Assembly: GCA_902702965.1 (NCBI GenBank)
Contig: CACRXP010000747.1
Span: 167,476 to 231,475 of the forward strand
Direction of reading: 5' to 3'
Length of the DNA stretch: 64,000 bases
Source: Spirometra erinaceieuropaei
Taxonomy: Eukaryota > Platyhelminthes > Cestoda > Diphyllobothriidea > Diphyllobothriidae
Below, in pieces: positions 29,481-40,905 of the stretch. The notes beneath the pieces were generated by a model. It had not been told where the DNA came from. It made no database searches and was given only the letters and a program-made list of their open reading frames with translations. A program made the translations under genes and the position numbers. Position 1 is the stretch's first letter, and each line of letters opens with the position of its first letter.

Positions 29481-30704
29481 CAGCCTTCTGTGACCTACAA
29501 ACTCCATAAATTCCAGCACTGTATGCTGACCCACTTACCAGGCAAGCATTCCTGAGTCATCAATTCAGAGTCCACTAGATAACTGCCAGGCTAGTTGGCA
29601 GCTGTGAGTGATTTAATTGAATCCCGACTCGTGGATTCCAGGTTAATTGTTTAGGAAACCCCGTTTAGGCAGTCGGTCGGCCTACTATACTAGAATTGGT
29701 GGATTCCATACTGAGCAGTGCGTTTGGCTAGTAACTTGGTCTGGGACTGTTGGCGGTACTCAAGCCTCACCCTTGCTGTCTTGATTAGAATCCCACTGAG
29801 ATTTTCAAGATTCGGCATTCGCTTAAATTTTTCAAATTTGCCGAAACGCATATTCGGATGGAGAGCATTGCATAATTCGGACTGGTACAATTACGCCCAG
29901 AACAGTATTCTCTCAGACCTGCGGCCGACTGATTTTCTGTTGAAAGCTCTCTCAACCGTTTGCGATGGTCCGCTTATTTTATGCATCTGCCTTTGCATTG
30001 TCCCGCGAGACTTATTCATCATCACTGAACTCTTTTGGAAGGGACCTAAGGAATTGGTTTATTGCGAATGGTCCGCCTTCAAATGAAGTATCTTACAATG
30101 ACGAAATTTGCAAGTTTTTTGGAGTAAGAGCGCGAAATCGCGATCTTGCCCAAAACAACTGTCATGATTCTAAGAATCCTCGAGTTCGCCACTTTTGCTC
30201 GCATTTCCACTTAATCTCTCTAGGTGATCTGCAGATTAATTTTTTCCCGAATAAATACCACTTAAGTTGCAGTGCTTCCAAGTACGATAATCCTAAATGA
30301 CTTGCATAGTCCACAATTGAAGTTCACTACGCCGGCACTTGCGACTTCTGTAGCTTTGAGTAGTGTGTGACCCCACTAACTAACTTTTTCTGCCCCACTG
30401 TCCATCTAATCGTGTTTGGCCCTGTTTTACAAAAAATACCCTGCTTTTATGTAATTACATTTCCCCACGCTTCTTCTGTGGTTGTTTTGTCTGAAAAGGA
30501 TTGAGACGAGCATTATCCATGTCAGTATGTCTCTTCGTAGCTATGACCAGCGGACATTCATATAAAGTATTTTACAGACCTCATGGAAGTGCACAAAAGC
30601 GGATTATGTCTAGGTCCCTAGTTTCACGGTAGTTCATACTTTTAAACACTCGCTTGCTAGGAGACACACCTTTCCACAAATTGACAATCATCGGTAAACC
30701 AGGC
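29481..30704. other. Non-coding sequence, nothing recognised
   Basis: There is no domain similarity. The overlapping frames at 29718-30300 are not recognised. Confidence 0.4.
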
Positions 30705-30948
30705 GGGTAAGATGTGGTTATGTAGCCCCAACTGATGGGCACAATACTGTTGGAGTTGGGGTTAGGATTAGGGTTGAAGGTTAGGGCAACTATTTCTCAA
30801 CCACTCCAAGTACAACCAGCATTCTCAATAGCTTTTCTTTTGCATACAATTACTTGACCTCGTCACCTGTGCCTCTCTCGGCCCCACCTGTAAAAACCCC
30901 TATTACCACTGATCTCGTATTACAGGTGGCTGAGGCTACATAACCTCG
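30705..30948 (+). mobile_element. Family D inverted-repeat element, internally deleted
   Basis: The left end GGTAAGATGTGGTTATGTAG matches the element at 32729, and TTGGGGTTAGGATTAGGGTT (telomere-like) follows after only about 60 bases, so the inner left half is missing. The right part (CAACTATTTCTCAACCACTC, GTATTACAGGTGGCTGAGGC) is retained and ends truncated at about 30948 against a family B copy. Confidence 0.75.
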
Positions 30949-30961
30949 TTTCTGTGAAATA

Positions 30962-31215
30962 TGACAGTTCGATCGTCGCGTCCGACTAAATTCACCGTGT
31001 GCCCCACAGTCAGGTGAGCTCAGGCACGATGACTGGCGCGTCATTTCCATTATAGTGGATGTAGACTTGCGACACATCTACCACACTCTCTCCTTCGCGC
31101 CTGGGCCCGGCTTCAAGACAGTCAAGAAGACCGAAAGTGGGAGAGGGCACAGATGGTTGTCACGGCCGTACCCGCACCTAGGTGTACCACCACACCCCCT
31201 GGTCTACAACAAACA
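30962..31215 (-). repeat. SINE-like repeat, family B, minus copy
   Basis: GACAGTTCGATCGTCGCGTC, CACCGTGTGCCCCACAGTCA and GACTTGCGACACATCTACCA are the reversed body. It directly follows the truncated family D element. Confidence 0.75.
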
Positions 31216-31454
31216 CTTTACCAGAGTATTAACCAACAACAACGGATCAGAAACAGCAGAGGATGGCACAAGTCACTAGGCAACCATGCACACGGCCTGT
31301 ATACCCAGCGAGAGCGCAAGCGCATCCACCGGCTGGGAACCAGGTGCCAGAGAACTGCCATTGCACTCCAGGCTGTCAGGGTCATGATTGGCTGAATCAT
31401 AGCATAGCAAACGCACACAATTCTTAACGCTCTCTGTGAAATATAGTTACATGC
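31216..31454. other. Sequence linked to family B copies, unassigned
   Basis: GTATACCCAGCGAGAGCGCA and the CATCCACCGGCTGGGAACCAG stretch recur near 25078-25130, downstream of the family B copy at 24755. Both may be part of a longer repeat unit that ends with GGTCATGATTGGCTGA-like sequence. Confidence 0.5.
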
Positions 31455-31545
31455 TCTTGGCCCGATTATGACCATACCTGATCAAGCCGACCTTTTTGAG
31501 GTTGCCAGTTGTATCTCTCCACCCGTAGCTATCTGCAGCTGTTTG
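31455..31545 (-). repeat. Short decayed 3' end of the RTE-like LINE
   Basis: GATTATGACCATACCTGATC, then GTATCTCTCCACCCGTAGC and TCTGCAGCTG, align with the conserved 3' coding end seen at 7757-7835 and 23958-24035. It is too short for coding content. Confidence 0.5.
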
Positions 31546-31889
31546 TCCGATTTACGTATTTTAAAATGTACTGGACAGCACAGACCCATGGAACTCGATA
31601 GGATAATGCGTGTTGCCCTCGTAATTCGTTCTCCATAACCAACCGTCGGCACAGTTGACCGAGCTCTAGAATCGAAGGCCAGCAGATCGAAGTTACCGCT
31701 CAACCCGACTTCACTTTCTGCGTTTATCTGGAGTGATTACTGCGTATTCTCTATCGGGCTGATTCACCTTTAGGGAAGCTAAGTCCTCGCGTTGACTGCT
31801 CATTTCAGCGATAGCAAAATCTGTACTTTTAACATGTGTTGTACTGCGGCGTTGCAACCTTTTTCGCTGGGAAGCTTGTCATACCTCAA

Positions 31890-32560
31890 GACGGAAGTGA
31901 ACTCCCCCCCCCCTCCTCTCAGCGGCTCGAGTGGGTTTCTGAAAAGCCATTTTGTCATTTGCTGTAGTGGATCTGCGCCCTCCCCCCCCCCCACATCCGC
32001 ACCCCTTAAATTTCCCGCCCATTTGAGTTGGCCTACGTGTACCGGTTACTGCCTCTGCCTCATTGACTGGCCGCGCGCCCTCTCTCTCTCTCTGCCTCCT
32101 CTTTTCCACATTTTCTCTCCAGTTGCTGCCCTTTTCGCACATTCTGGCATTTTTTCCAGTACGATAGTCCGACTTTACGTCTTTCGTCGCCATCCCACCA
32201 CCACCACCGCCACCACTATGCCACCTCTATTTCCAACTTTTGTGCAGACGCATCAGCGTGTGCCGCCTGCGCCATGTTTTCACTAGCGGATCTTGGAATT
32301 TGCGCTGGCGCGTGTGTGTGTGTGTATGTCCGCCAGCACACGTGTCCTTGAAACGCCGGGTCGGCGGGAGATTTGCGCCGCTGCATCAGCAATCAGCGCG
32401 CCCATCGGACTTGGCAGGACAGAGAGCTGGGGAGGGGGGGGGGGGTGATGGGAGTGGGTGTGTGTGTGCGTGTGTTGAAGTGATCGTACGATCGCCTTCT
32501 TCACCGCAATTCTCCACGTAGCCTGCCCTTTCCGCCGAAACTCTTCACCTTTGCTATTAC
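31890..32560. repeat. GC-rich simple-sequence island with poly-C, poly-G and GT tracts
   Basis: Poly-C runs at about 31904-31914 and 31983-31992, a CCACCACCACCGCCACCAC tract (32193-32216), a GT run near 32312-32322, a G run near 32424-32434 and TGTGTGTGTGCGTGTG near 32459-32474 lie within 700 bases. It resembles the island at 9050-9780. Long stop-free frames here are a by-product of composition. Confidence 0.55.
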
Positions 32561-32728
32561 CACGCGCTTGTCATCCCACCCACGCCGCCTATGGCGCCGC
32601 TGCGCTCAAAGTCGCTTCTGAACTTCGGGTCTATCCTTACTAGACGCTCAGGGAAGATCTGCTTGTCTTATTAATTGGCTATCATTGTCATCCGGGTGCA
32701 GTATTTATTCGCGGTGCTGTGGTATTTA

Positions 32729-33177
32729 CGGTAAGATGTGGTTATGTAGCCGCACCTGATGAACACAATACTGTTAACCTAATTTATTATTTGAAATAGG
32801 TGTGATTCGTTGGCATGGTCTTGCTGTGCGTTGCGGTGTGTGTTCTGTTGGAGGCCTTGTTTCTTTGTTGCCGTGTCTACGTTTTCCTGCCCAATTTTGG
32901 TGGTCCTTGACTTTCGGCCTGTCGCGTTGGATGTTTCAGAGTTAGCGTTTAGAACCGCGGTTAAGGGTTAGGGTTAGGGGTTAGAACAACTATTTCTCAA
33001 CCACTCAAAGTACAACCGTGCATTCTCAATAGCCTTTCTTTCGCATAAGATTACTTTACCTCGTCGCCTGTGCTTTTCCCGGACCCATCTGTTAAAAGCC
33101 CTATTGCCACCGGTCCCGTATTACAGGTGGCTGGGATTTGTTAACCTCAAGTGCAGCTGCATAACCATATCTGACCG
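32729..33177 (+). mobile_element. Family D inverted-repeat element with TSD and telomere-like units
   Basis: The ends CGGTAAGATGTGGTTATGTA and the inverse of CATAACCATATCTGACCG are terminal inverted repeats of about 30 bases. TATTTA flanks both sides (32723-32728 and 33178-33183), a 6-base target duplication. Inside lies GGTTAAGGGTTAGGGTTAGG (about 32959-32978), similar to animal telomere units. There is no open frame of transposase size, so it is a non-autonomous DNA transposon of uncertain superfamily. Confidence 0.8.
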
Positions 33178-33183
33178 TATTTA

Positions 33184-33867
33184 CCTCCCCCGGGGGGGGG
33201 GTCCGATCTGGGCAAGAATGCGCGTCACCAGTGAATTCGAAGTGATCTTTCACTTTCACCTATCCTCTGAGGCTTTTTAGGTGGAGGACAGATATGTGTA
33301 TCCCCCCTGGGCTTTCCTCCTACTGTGTGTGTTTTTAGTATTTTAAGGTAAACATGCAATGTAAACACAGGTTTTCCCTATCTATACATGTAGAATCACC
33401 ACATTCGCTTTCCTAAAAGGTCCCCTACTACAGCCATTCCCGTTTTACAAGCGGCCTTACACCGTCTCCTTCGAGGTCTGCTGTTGTTACTTAAACAGCA
33501 GACGCTCAGGCCTGTAAGGCTTGTGCGAGGGGTCTCTCGGAATCTTTTTCAATTACTAGAAATTCATTGAACTCTCCAGCCTAACCATTAAGCGTTTACC
33601 GTTCTCGGGGAGTGTCTGGCTGGCAGCCTTGATGCTAAAGAGACTTAACACAGGCAGTGAGCAGTTTTCCCCTACCCCACTTGTCATAACAGGGCCAACC
33701 GAAGACTCTAATATCTTGACTGCGAGTACCGCATCAGCTAAGTGTCTCGTGGAGCCGCGTACTGTTCGTTTTTATGCGCCATGATAGGCCGTTTCCTCTT
33801 CCTAGTCTTGTAGAATTAATGATTCAGCTTCTCCAGATTTCGGTGATTACTATGCAGTGATGGGGTT
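33184..33867. other. Non-coding sequence, nothing recognised
   Basis: Only a CCCCGGGGGGGGGG tract near 33188-33201 stands out. Confidence 0.4.
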
Positions 33868-34060
33868 CGAGGTATCGACAGAGACCAGGGAGACTGGGTT
33901 GGCCATTTCTGCCCGATTAGCCGTCGTTACAGTTCCCCCCCCCTCCCCTGCATATATCAATGGTTGCTGGGTAATTGTCTTCGAGGATTCCGGATCGAGC
34001 TCCTAGACCCAACGGAACCAGCACATCCCGTAATCTGATCAGTGAACGCGCATTTCTACG
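33868..34060 (-). repeat. tRNA-derived SINE (family A), decayed minus copy
   Basis: CAGGGAGACTGGGTTGGCCA, TTTCTGCCCGATTAGCCGTC and GGATCGAGCTCCTAGA (a reversed T-arm position) match the family. A poly-C run interrupts the body near 33936. Confidence 0.55.
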
Positions 34061-35079
34061 ACGATTATTACTCTATCTATACACCACAGGCGACGTCGCC
34101 TCGATGCAATGTGCCCCCCCTCCCCCCACTGATGCCACATAAATTGTTCCTGTCTTAATGATGTCGCGTATTGTGTCTTTCCGTGCGTGACAGTGTGCGT
34201 CAGCGGATCGGAAGAGCCGGCACTGTCAGCATGCGGTCTGGGAAGACTTTCCGTCTGCGGCGCTCATTCCGCCGTCCTGATCCAGTTTGGACCGGAACCG
34301 TTTACGTACGCCCGCGTCCTCTGGTCGAGCCAGTGATTTAATGAACAATAAGTTCTTAATGTGGTTGACCGTTGCTTGCTCTATATCAGCCCGCTAGTAC
34401 ACATCGGCAAGTCTGCCGACCAAGTCTAAATAATTTTCATCTGTCCTCTCTTCCAAATGAAATCATCCGAAACGTCTGTTGGGCAAGGACTTTGAATAGC
34501 TAAACAACATTTTCAAGTTCCTCGCCGTTTCGGTGAAGATTATTACGGCTGGTCTCTTCGGCGTGATGAATTCGAGTTCCGTCCATCCTATTTCTTCTTC
34601 TCCGCCGACATGACTTTTCTCTTCTCTCTCTCGAACAGTAATTCGTATTTTCTGGATCACATGCCAAATATACAGCCATCGTTGGGTAAATCCTGTGATC
34701 CCCTCCTCCGTCCGCTTCCTTCTGTCGTCATTTTCCGCCTCCTGTGAGACCGGTCATTAAACTGGCTTGCTGCGTCTGTTGTTCACTGATCATTTGCCGT
34801 GTTCACCTGCATCGCCGCTTGTTATATCCTCTAGTTTCTGTGTGGAACAGAAGACAGGCAGGATGGCAAAGAACGGCTTTACTGCGACAATCCCCTGCCT
34901 GTATGCCAACTCTCTATCCTTCCGTCCACGACGTCGTCTTGTCCTTACCCGATTCTCGTGTTCCTATTGGTTGAGCCCTGAGCGCCCTAGAGGTCGCGCA
35001 TAGCTCGGCGGCGTGCTAATTGCTGAATCACACGCGCAGGCAGGGCTGACCTGCGGTTTGGTGGTTCCCTGTCGCGTAA
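34061..35079. other. Non-coding sequence, nothing recognised
   Basis: No domain or repeat shared with the window was recognised in this 1 kb. Confidence 0.4.
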
Positions 35080-35275
35080 GCTCCAAGACCCACATCGCAT
35101 GCCTTGGTGAACTGTGTCGAGGCCGGTTCTCAGTTGTTGGCCCCGCCAGCAACACTGAGCTCATGAGACGGACAACAGAGGACATACCCAAACCGGCCCG
35201 GTCGTCTTTCGCGTGTGGCTTGAGAAACCCTCGCGTCACCTCGTTGCAGCTGGTGAAAGTCGTGTGCTTCTCCCC
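35080..35275 (-). pseudogene. Strongly decayed RTE-like LINE fragment
   Basis: GGTGAACTGTGTCGAGGCCG, AACACTGAGCTCATGAGACG, GGACATACCCAAACC and GTGGCTTGAGAAACCCTCG follow the order of 7910-8085 in the main remnant. The frame is no longer readable. Confidence 0.6.
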
Positions 35276-35306
35276 GTTAGTTTAGTTGCCGGCCGCCCGG
35301 CATGTA

Positions 35307-36276
35307 CAGGTGGGCCAACTCATGAAATCTCAACAGAAATTCCGAAATGCGCTTCCGTTTCGAAAAGAGTAACTAAGTAGGGTTATAGCCCTATAATAAT
35401 TCAGTTACGCCAGGACGCCGGCTTTCGAACAAATATCTTTTCGGCTGCATCTCAAAAACCATACTCCGTATAAAATGGCTACTTAAGTAGCATGCATTTT
35501 TTCATTGGTTTTCGATGCCCTTAAAGGTTTAACTATATTTCATAGAAAACATGCATACAACTATTCGCCCTCTTGCTCATTCGGTAGAAAATTACGTCTT
35601 CTTTCAATTTTATACTCGAAGGAAGAGTATAATTCGGGTTAAAATAAGCTTCTAATTGTTAGATTTTTTAATACCGTGAAATGGCCCTTCATGAAACGTC
35701 ATGTCTCTGCATTTACCAATGTGGCTTGTAAAGTTAACAATGTGGCTCAAATCTACTGCTTAATGTCATGAACCCTATATGGTCTCCCTTTTTTGCCGTA
35801 GGGAAATGTGTGGTTTTCCGTACGCGAAAATTATACGACTTGTAGTTTGGGAACCCTAAATGCAAGTGTAACGGCAGGTTGGTTTCAAAATTATTCGGGA
35901 ATAGGAAAACTTTTTTAAAACCAAATTATACCCTTCTCTCTAGTGTAAAATGGAAAGAAGACGTAATTTTTTACTGAATTAGCAAAAGAATGAGTATTTT
36001 TATGCTTGTTTTTCATGAAATATAATTGAATCTTTAAGGCCATCGAAAATCAATGAAAAAAATGCCTGCTACTTAAGTGGCCATTTTTTACAGAGTATGG
36101 TATTTAAATGCAGCCGAAAAGATGTTTGTTCGAAAGCCGGCGTCCTGGCGTAATTGAATTATTGTTGAATTATGTTGCATGACGATTGGCTCTATAACCG
36201 TACGTAATTGATCTTTTCGAAACGGAAACGCATAAGAGAATTTCTGTTGAGATTTCATGAGTTATACCACTTACTA
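35307..36276. mobile_element. Long-inverted-repeat element (family M, copy 2)
   Basis: The left end CAGGTGGGCCAACTCATGAA and the right end TTCATGAGTTATACCACT are inverted partners next to TA. The arms reach inwards over at least 350 bp (CCGTTTCGAAAAGAG, GACGCCGGCTTTCGAACA, AAAACATGCAT, ATTACGTCTTCTTTC), around a centre containing CAATGTGGCTTGTAAAGTTA. The same centre appears reversed in the copy at 39399. Confidence 0.8.
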
Positions 36277-36810
36277 TACAATGGTGGCGGGTAGCAGAAC
36301 GGCCTTTGGCAAACCTCGCGGGTGTTAAGGATAACCAGCCATGGACTACCTGTAAAAGGCCAACCAGAGGCGTGGATAGGTGCGGCCCGGCGCGCTGGCT
36401 GTCTTATACCTTACCACGATTACGGCTCAGTGACGTGGTGGTCTCGAACCACCGTTAAGTAGGTTCGCTTGTCACCGCAACCCTGTGGCCAGGTTCTTAG
36501 TCTAAAGCGCTAGCAGAGGAGATAACCTCAAACGAGCAATCCTTGCGGCTGTTTGAGACCCGCCTGTGCTCCAAACTCCCAAGAAACTTCATGAAAATGT
36601 CCAATTCGAATATTATGGTCCTCCGCGCTGCCTTAAGACGGGCAGTTGAAAAAGCTAATTCCAGCGGCAACTACAGGTACTACGGGCATTGACGGATGTG
36701 GAGGAGGGCCTGTTTGGCTGAATTACCAACTGTAGGTACGTTTGAGGTATCTGGAGACGGCGTTTGCTTGTTGACTGCTGTCCAGCAGCTTTGGTTTATC
36801 CAGAAACAGA
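36277..36810. other. Non-coding sequence, nothing recognised
   Basis: About 530 bases without coding or repeat similarity that I can support. Confidence 0.35.
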
Positions 36811-36932
36811 CAGACATTATTTTGTAGCCGTATCTGTTAGGGGTTAGGGTTAAATCCATTATTACAACTGGTTCCGTATGACAGGCGGTTGTGGCTTGTC
36901 TACTGCAAGTGCGGCTACGAAATAAGATCTGA
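36811..36932. mobile_element. Mini family D element
   Basis: The ends CAGACATTATTTTGTAGCCG and the inverse of CGGCTACGAAATAAGATCTG are terminal inverted repeats. Between them GGGGTTAGGGTTAAATCC and GGTTCCGTATGACAGGCGG correspond to the core of the full element. At about 122 bp it is a short deletion derivative. Confidence 0.7.
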
Positions 36933-36984
36933 CCCCAGAAACTGCTGGAAGGCATTCCTATACAGTAAAGGAGCACTTCAGAAG

Positions 36985-37120
36985 AAGAAGATCCTATCAC
37001 TGGAACAAGAAGTTTGTCAGCCTGACGTTTCAGATCCTCACTCGAATTCATCATCTAGGGCATTTGCGGATAAGGGTAGTGGAGGCGCAAAGATTGCAGT
37101 ATTTATAGTGAGTAACACTG
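36985..37120 (-). mobile_element. Single decayed arm of the foldback element (family E, copy 3)
   Basis: ATCACTGGAACAAGAAG, GCCTGACGTTTCAGATCC, CTCGAATTCATCATCTAGGG and GGATAAGGGTAGTGGAGGCG match one arm of copy 1. The hammerhead-like core is interrupted by an inserted base (CTAGATGA on the minus strand) and stem II no longer pairs well. Confidence 0.65.
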
Positions 37121-38059
37121 TGTTTCCAAGTCCTAAGTATCTCAACACTCCACTGCCATGTCCGTAGCTTAGAGTAGCCCTCCTACTGCAGACATTGGAT
37201 ATGCACTTCTTGCCTAATTGTACGGCCTGTTGTGCGCTTTCGCAGCAATTTAGTTGTGCGCCTAGGTCTACTCATCGATTTAATCGCTGGTTAGACAACA
37301 CACTACGAGTGTCGGATGGCGAATCGAGCGTCACTAAAAACTGGCCGCGGACTTGGCACTTATCGCAGTGGTGTATTCTCGGGTCTTCATTTTTGCACAG
37401 ATGGAGATTTGGGTTATATTCACCAAAACAGGAAACCCTATTGCCAAAAAATGCACCTCCTCGGCGAGAACCTGCAGTAAGTAGACTCCTTAATCATTAA
37501 AATAAACCTCAGTAATTCGCCTATTTTAAAACAGGCTTTTGTTGGGCTCTCCGCTAACGAATGTCCACGTTTTACGTCTTTTTTTCAAGATAAAGCGAAG
37601 GAACATATGGGCGTTTGGCCCGCATTTTCACTTCCCTGAGAATTATGATTTTTTGCGGCCTATGAAAGACCTGACCTTTTTTATATAGGAGTCATTTTAA
37701 TCATCTTTGCTTCTCAAACAGCTGGTGGTCCGCCGGTTTCATTCCCAAATTACGTATTAGCGAGAACTAAATCGTGCAAAATGAGTACTTTGCCGTATGC
37801 TTGGAAGTTAAAATGATGTTGAGCTGTTTCGATGTTACTTATGGAATATTAGCATATGCCAGGACCGCTTTTGGGGCACGAAATCACACAGACTGGCGAG
37901 TCGGAGCTTTTGAAATCGATGAAATGTCTGATCTGTCCAAATCCTGTTTCACCTGACTCGCGCGAACGGAAAAGTCAGTTTTCAAGTGCAGCAGGTTTCT
38001 TTCGTCAAACTCTCGAGTTTATATTACTGTCCTCTCGGACACAGTTCATGAGGACACCG
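37121..38059. other. Non-coding sequence, nothing recognised
   Basis: The open frame at 37195-37500 (101 codons, plus) has no recognisable domain; nothing else stands out. Confidence 0.35.
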
Positions 38060-38660
38060 ACTGACTGATCTCGACTATGCCGATGATATCGCCTTACCTG
38101 CTTCAAGTTTTGCTGATCTGCGGTCTATGGTGCCACGGGTGAACGAGGTCGCTAAATCGGTCGGTTTATCCGCAAACGCTGGGAAGACTAAAGCGTTTTC
38201 AAGCCGCATCCCTGACCAGGCGAAGGCGCCCCTGGTCAGGAGGTATTTGACCACCACTGCCTGAGGATCATCCTTCGAGTGAAGTGCATCGACTTCGTCT
38301 CAAATTAGATAGTCCGCGCTCGCTGCGACAACATCGCAAGGGTAACTCAGGCCATCCAAGAAAGACGGCTGAACTGCTTCGGGCATGTTCTTCGTCATTC
38401 ATCTTGGTGTTAACTCCCTCGATCCGACACCGTTACCTCGTTGGAGGTGTCGAAGATGGGGAGTCAAATTAAAACCTAGCTCGACACAGTTCTTCAAGAC
38501 CTGGAGGTGGTTCTTGGACCTTTGGTATTCGGTCTCGTCATTGGCGACGGGAATTGGTTGCACTGTCTAGATCTGCTGCCGTGGATCCTCACGCGTGGAG
38601 AGGTACAGTTTGTGACATCATCGACGCCGACTAGATCAGGCGTGGTCGCAGTCGTATCAA
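38060..38660 (+). pseudogene. RTE-like LINE remnant with intact YADD box and internal deletion
   Basis: It begins LDYADDIALPASSFADLRSM, the RT catalytic box (motif C), then VPRVNEVAKSVGLSANAGKT and IPDQAKAPL. At about 38237 it jumps directly to EVFDHHCLRIIL-type sequence, so about 80 residues (the YLGARLLPNGQ to LRVEDERKL part) are deleted. It ends with the same 3' terminus as the other copies, near GATCAGGCGTGGTCGCAG. Frameshifts and a stop break the second half. Confidence 0.8.
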
Positions 38661-38736
38661 GTACAAGTAAGTACTGTCCTCTCGTAGAACGGCATAAGCT
38701 GATGCACAAAGTTGGCCTTGGAGAGTTACTGATTTA

Positions 38737-39398
38737 CAGCAATTGACCGATCTTATGAAATGTTAGCCGGAATTCTGAAATGTGTACTCAACTGGGAAGG
38801 ACTACTTAAGTGGGGTTGTGATACTGATTAGCTTGCGGCATAATGCAGTAGTATTTCAGACACGCGAGGATGTTCGCTTTTAGGTGTACTTCCTTTCGAC
38901 CGCACTCGGTAAAACTGACTACTTAAGTCTTCTTGAAAGATTATACTCGAATAAAGGGTATCTTCTGGTTTCAAAAAGTTTCTAACTAGGAGATTTTTTG
39001 AAGTCGTGCAATGTGCACTCAAATAGCATCCTATCGGCCTGTTTAATAATGCTCCTCATTAAGTACAGAGCATAGCTCCTGTCCGTTGTAAAATGTTATG
39101 AGTACTATATGGTATCTACTTAATGGCATAAAGGAATAATTTTCCTTAAACAGTAAGCATACAGTTAATGAACTGAAAACCCTAGATATGAATACATCGG
39201 CACTTTGAGGTTAAATTATGTTAGAATTGGAAAACTCTTAGAACCACGAGATACCCTTTCTTCGGGCATAAAATTTGAAGAAGACGTAATTTTCTATCAT
39301 TTAAATGCAAGAGGGAATATTTTTGTGCATGCTTTCCACATATTGTATTTTACTTTACAAGAACGTCGAAAATCAATGGAAAAAGGACATACCAGGGT
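38737..39398. mobile_element. Long-inverted-repeat element (family M, copy 3), right end missing
   Basis: TTACAGCAATTGACCGATC opens the left arm, followed by AATTCTGAAATG, GGACTACTTAAGTGGGG and TTATACTCGAATAAAGGG. The right arm (ATACCCTTTCTTCGGGCATA, AGAAGACGTAATTTTCTA, CGTCGAAAATCAATGG) stops at about 39398, where copy 4 begins, so about 200 bases of the right arm are absent. Confidence 0.7.
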
Positions 39399-40343
39399 CA
39401 GTAGGTGGGCTAACTAATGAAATGCCAACCAAAATTCCGAAATGCGTTCTCGTTTCGAAAAGATTACTTAAGTAGGGTTGTAAAACTAATCATCATGCAA
39501 CATCATTCTATAATCATTCAGTTACCTCAAGGTGTCGGCTTTCGAATGAACTTATTTCTGACGGCATGCAAAAGCTGTACTCTGAAAAATGACTACTTAA
39601 GTAACAGGCAATTTTCTACTTGATTTGAGATGCCCTTGAAAATTTAATCATATTTCATGGAAAACATGCATAAAAATATTTGTTATTTTGCTTATTCGGT
39701 AGGAAATCACGCCTTCTTCCAATTTTATACTCAAAAGAAGAGTATAACTCGGTTTTAAGAAACTTTCAATTACTGGATAATGTTTAACCGGACGTGCCGT
39801 TACACTCGCATTCGGGGTTGCCAAACTACAAACCATATATTTTCCGTGTACTGAAAACCATACATTTCTCTACGCTATTAGGATGGTGCCGTAGGGTTTT
39901 CGTAAAATTTAACAGTGGATTTGAATCATATTGTTTACTTTACAAGCCACATTGTTAAATGAAGAGGTATGACGTTTTATGAATGGCCATTTCGCGATAT
40001 TAAAAAATCTCACAATTCGAAACTTTTTTGAAACCGACTCATATTCTTCTTTCGAGTATAAAATCGGAAGATGTGATTTTCTACCGAATAAATAGAGGAA
40101 TGAATATTTTATGCGTGTTTTCCATGAAATATAATTGAGTTTTCAAGGACATCGAAAGTCAATGAGATAAGTGCATGCAGTCGGAAGTAAATTCATTCGA
40201 AAGCCGACATCCTGAGGTAACTGGATCATGATAGAATTATGCTGTATGATGATTAGTTTTACAACCCTACCTAATTAGTCTTTTCGCAACGAGATCGCAT
40301 TTCGAAATTTCGATTGACATTTCATGAAATAGCCTACCTACTG
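39399..40343. mobile_element. Long-inverted-repeat element (family M, copy 4)
   Basis: The left end CAGTAGGTGGGCTAACTAAT and the right end GAAATAGCCTACCTACTG are inverted partners, with TA at 40344-40345. The arms contain TCGTTTCGAAAAGATTACTT, GTGTCGGCTTTCGAATGAAC and GGTAGGAAATCACGCCTTC. The centre (TTTACAAGCCACATTGTTAA) is the reverse of that in copy 2. Confidence 0.8.
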
Positions 40344-40639
40344 TAAGTAGTCATTTTTGCTGGATGCGGTTATCGCAGACGGCCAAAAAGAAGTACATTT
40401 GAAGGCAAACATCCCGGCATTGTGCCGCGAGGTATTCAGTATTACCGTGCTTTCCAAGCGAGCCATGTGGTAGATGCGATGGACCAGTGGGGGGGGGGCA
40501 TACCGGATTTTGGCAGGCGTTATCGAAATCGCACACCATAACAAATGTCAACATTTCGGGATGCGGTGGCAGACCCGGTTGCCGGCAGACGTCCCGCACA
40601 CTTAGATCCCTGCCGCCCCCCTCCCCCCATTGCCGTTAT

Positions 40640-40905
40640 TGCTCAAAAACCTGGTCATTTGTTGCGTGCACTGGGGGGGGGGGTGTGTGGAATGGAGCGC
40701 CAATGTGCGGTACTCCCCGCCTCCGGTTTCCTTGACTCTGTCTTGACATCGGGTCCAGGTGGGGAAGCAGGAAAGAGTGCAGTAGACGCTGTGCAAGTCT
40801 ACATTCACTATAAGCTAATAAACGCGCAAGTCACCGTCCCTGCTCTCACCTTGGTGTGGAGCACACGGTTGACATGATCGGTAACGACGGTTGAACTGTC
40901 GTATT
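40640..40905 (+). repeat. SINE-like repeat, family B
   Basis: TTGACTCTGTCTTGACATCG, GTAGACGCTGTGCAAGTCT, CTATAAGCTAATAAACGCGC and ATCGGTAACGACGGTTGAAC match the body on the plus strand. Poly-C and poly-G runs precede it (40490-40680). Confidence 0.75.
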
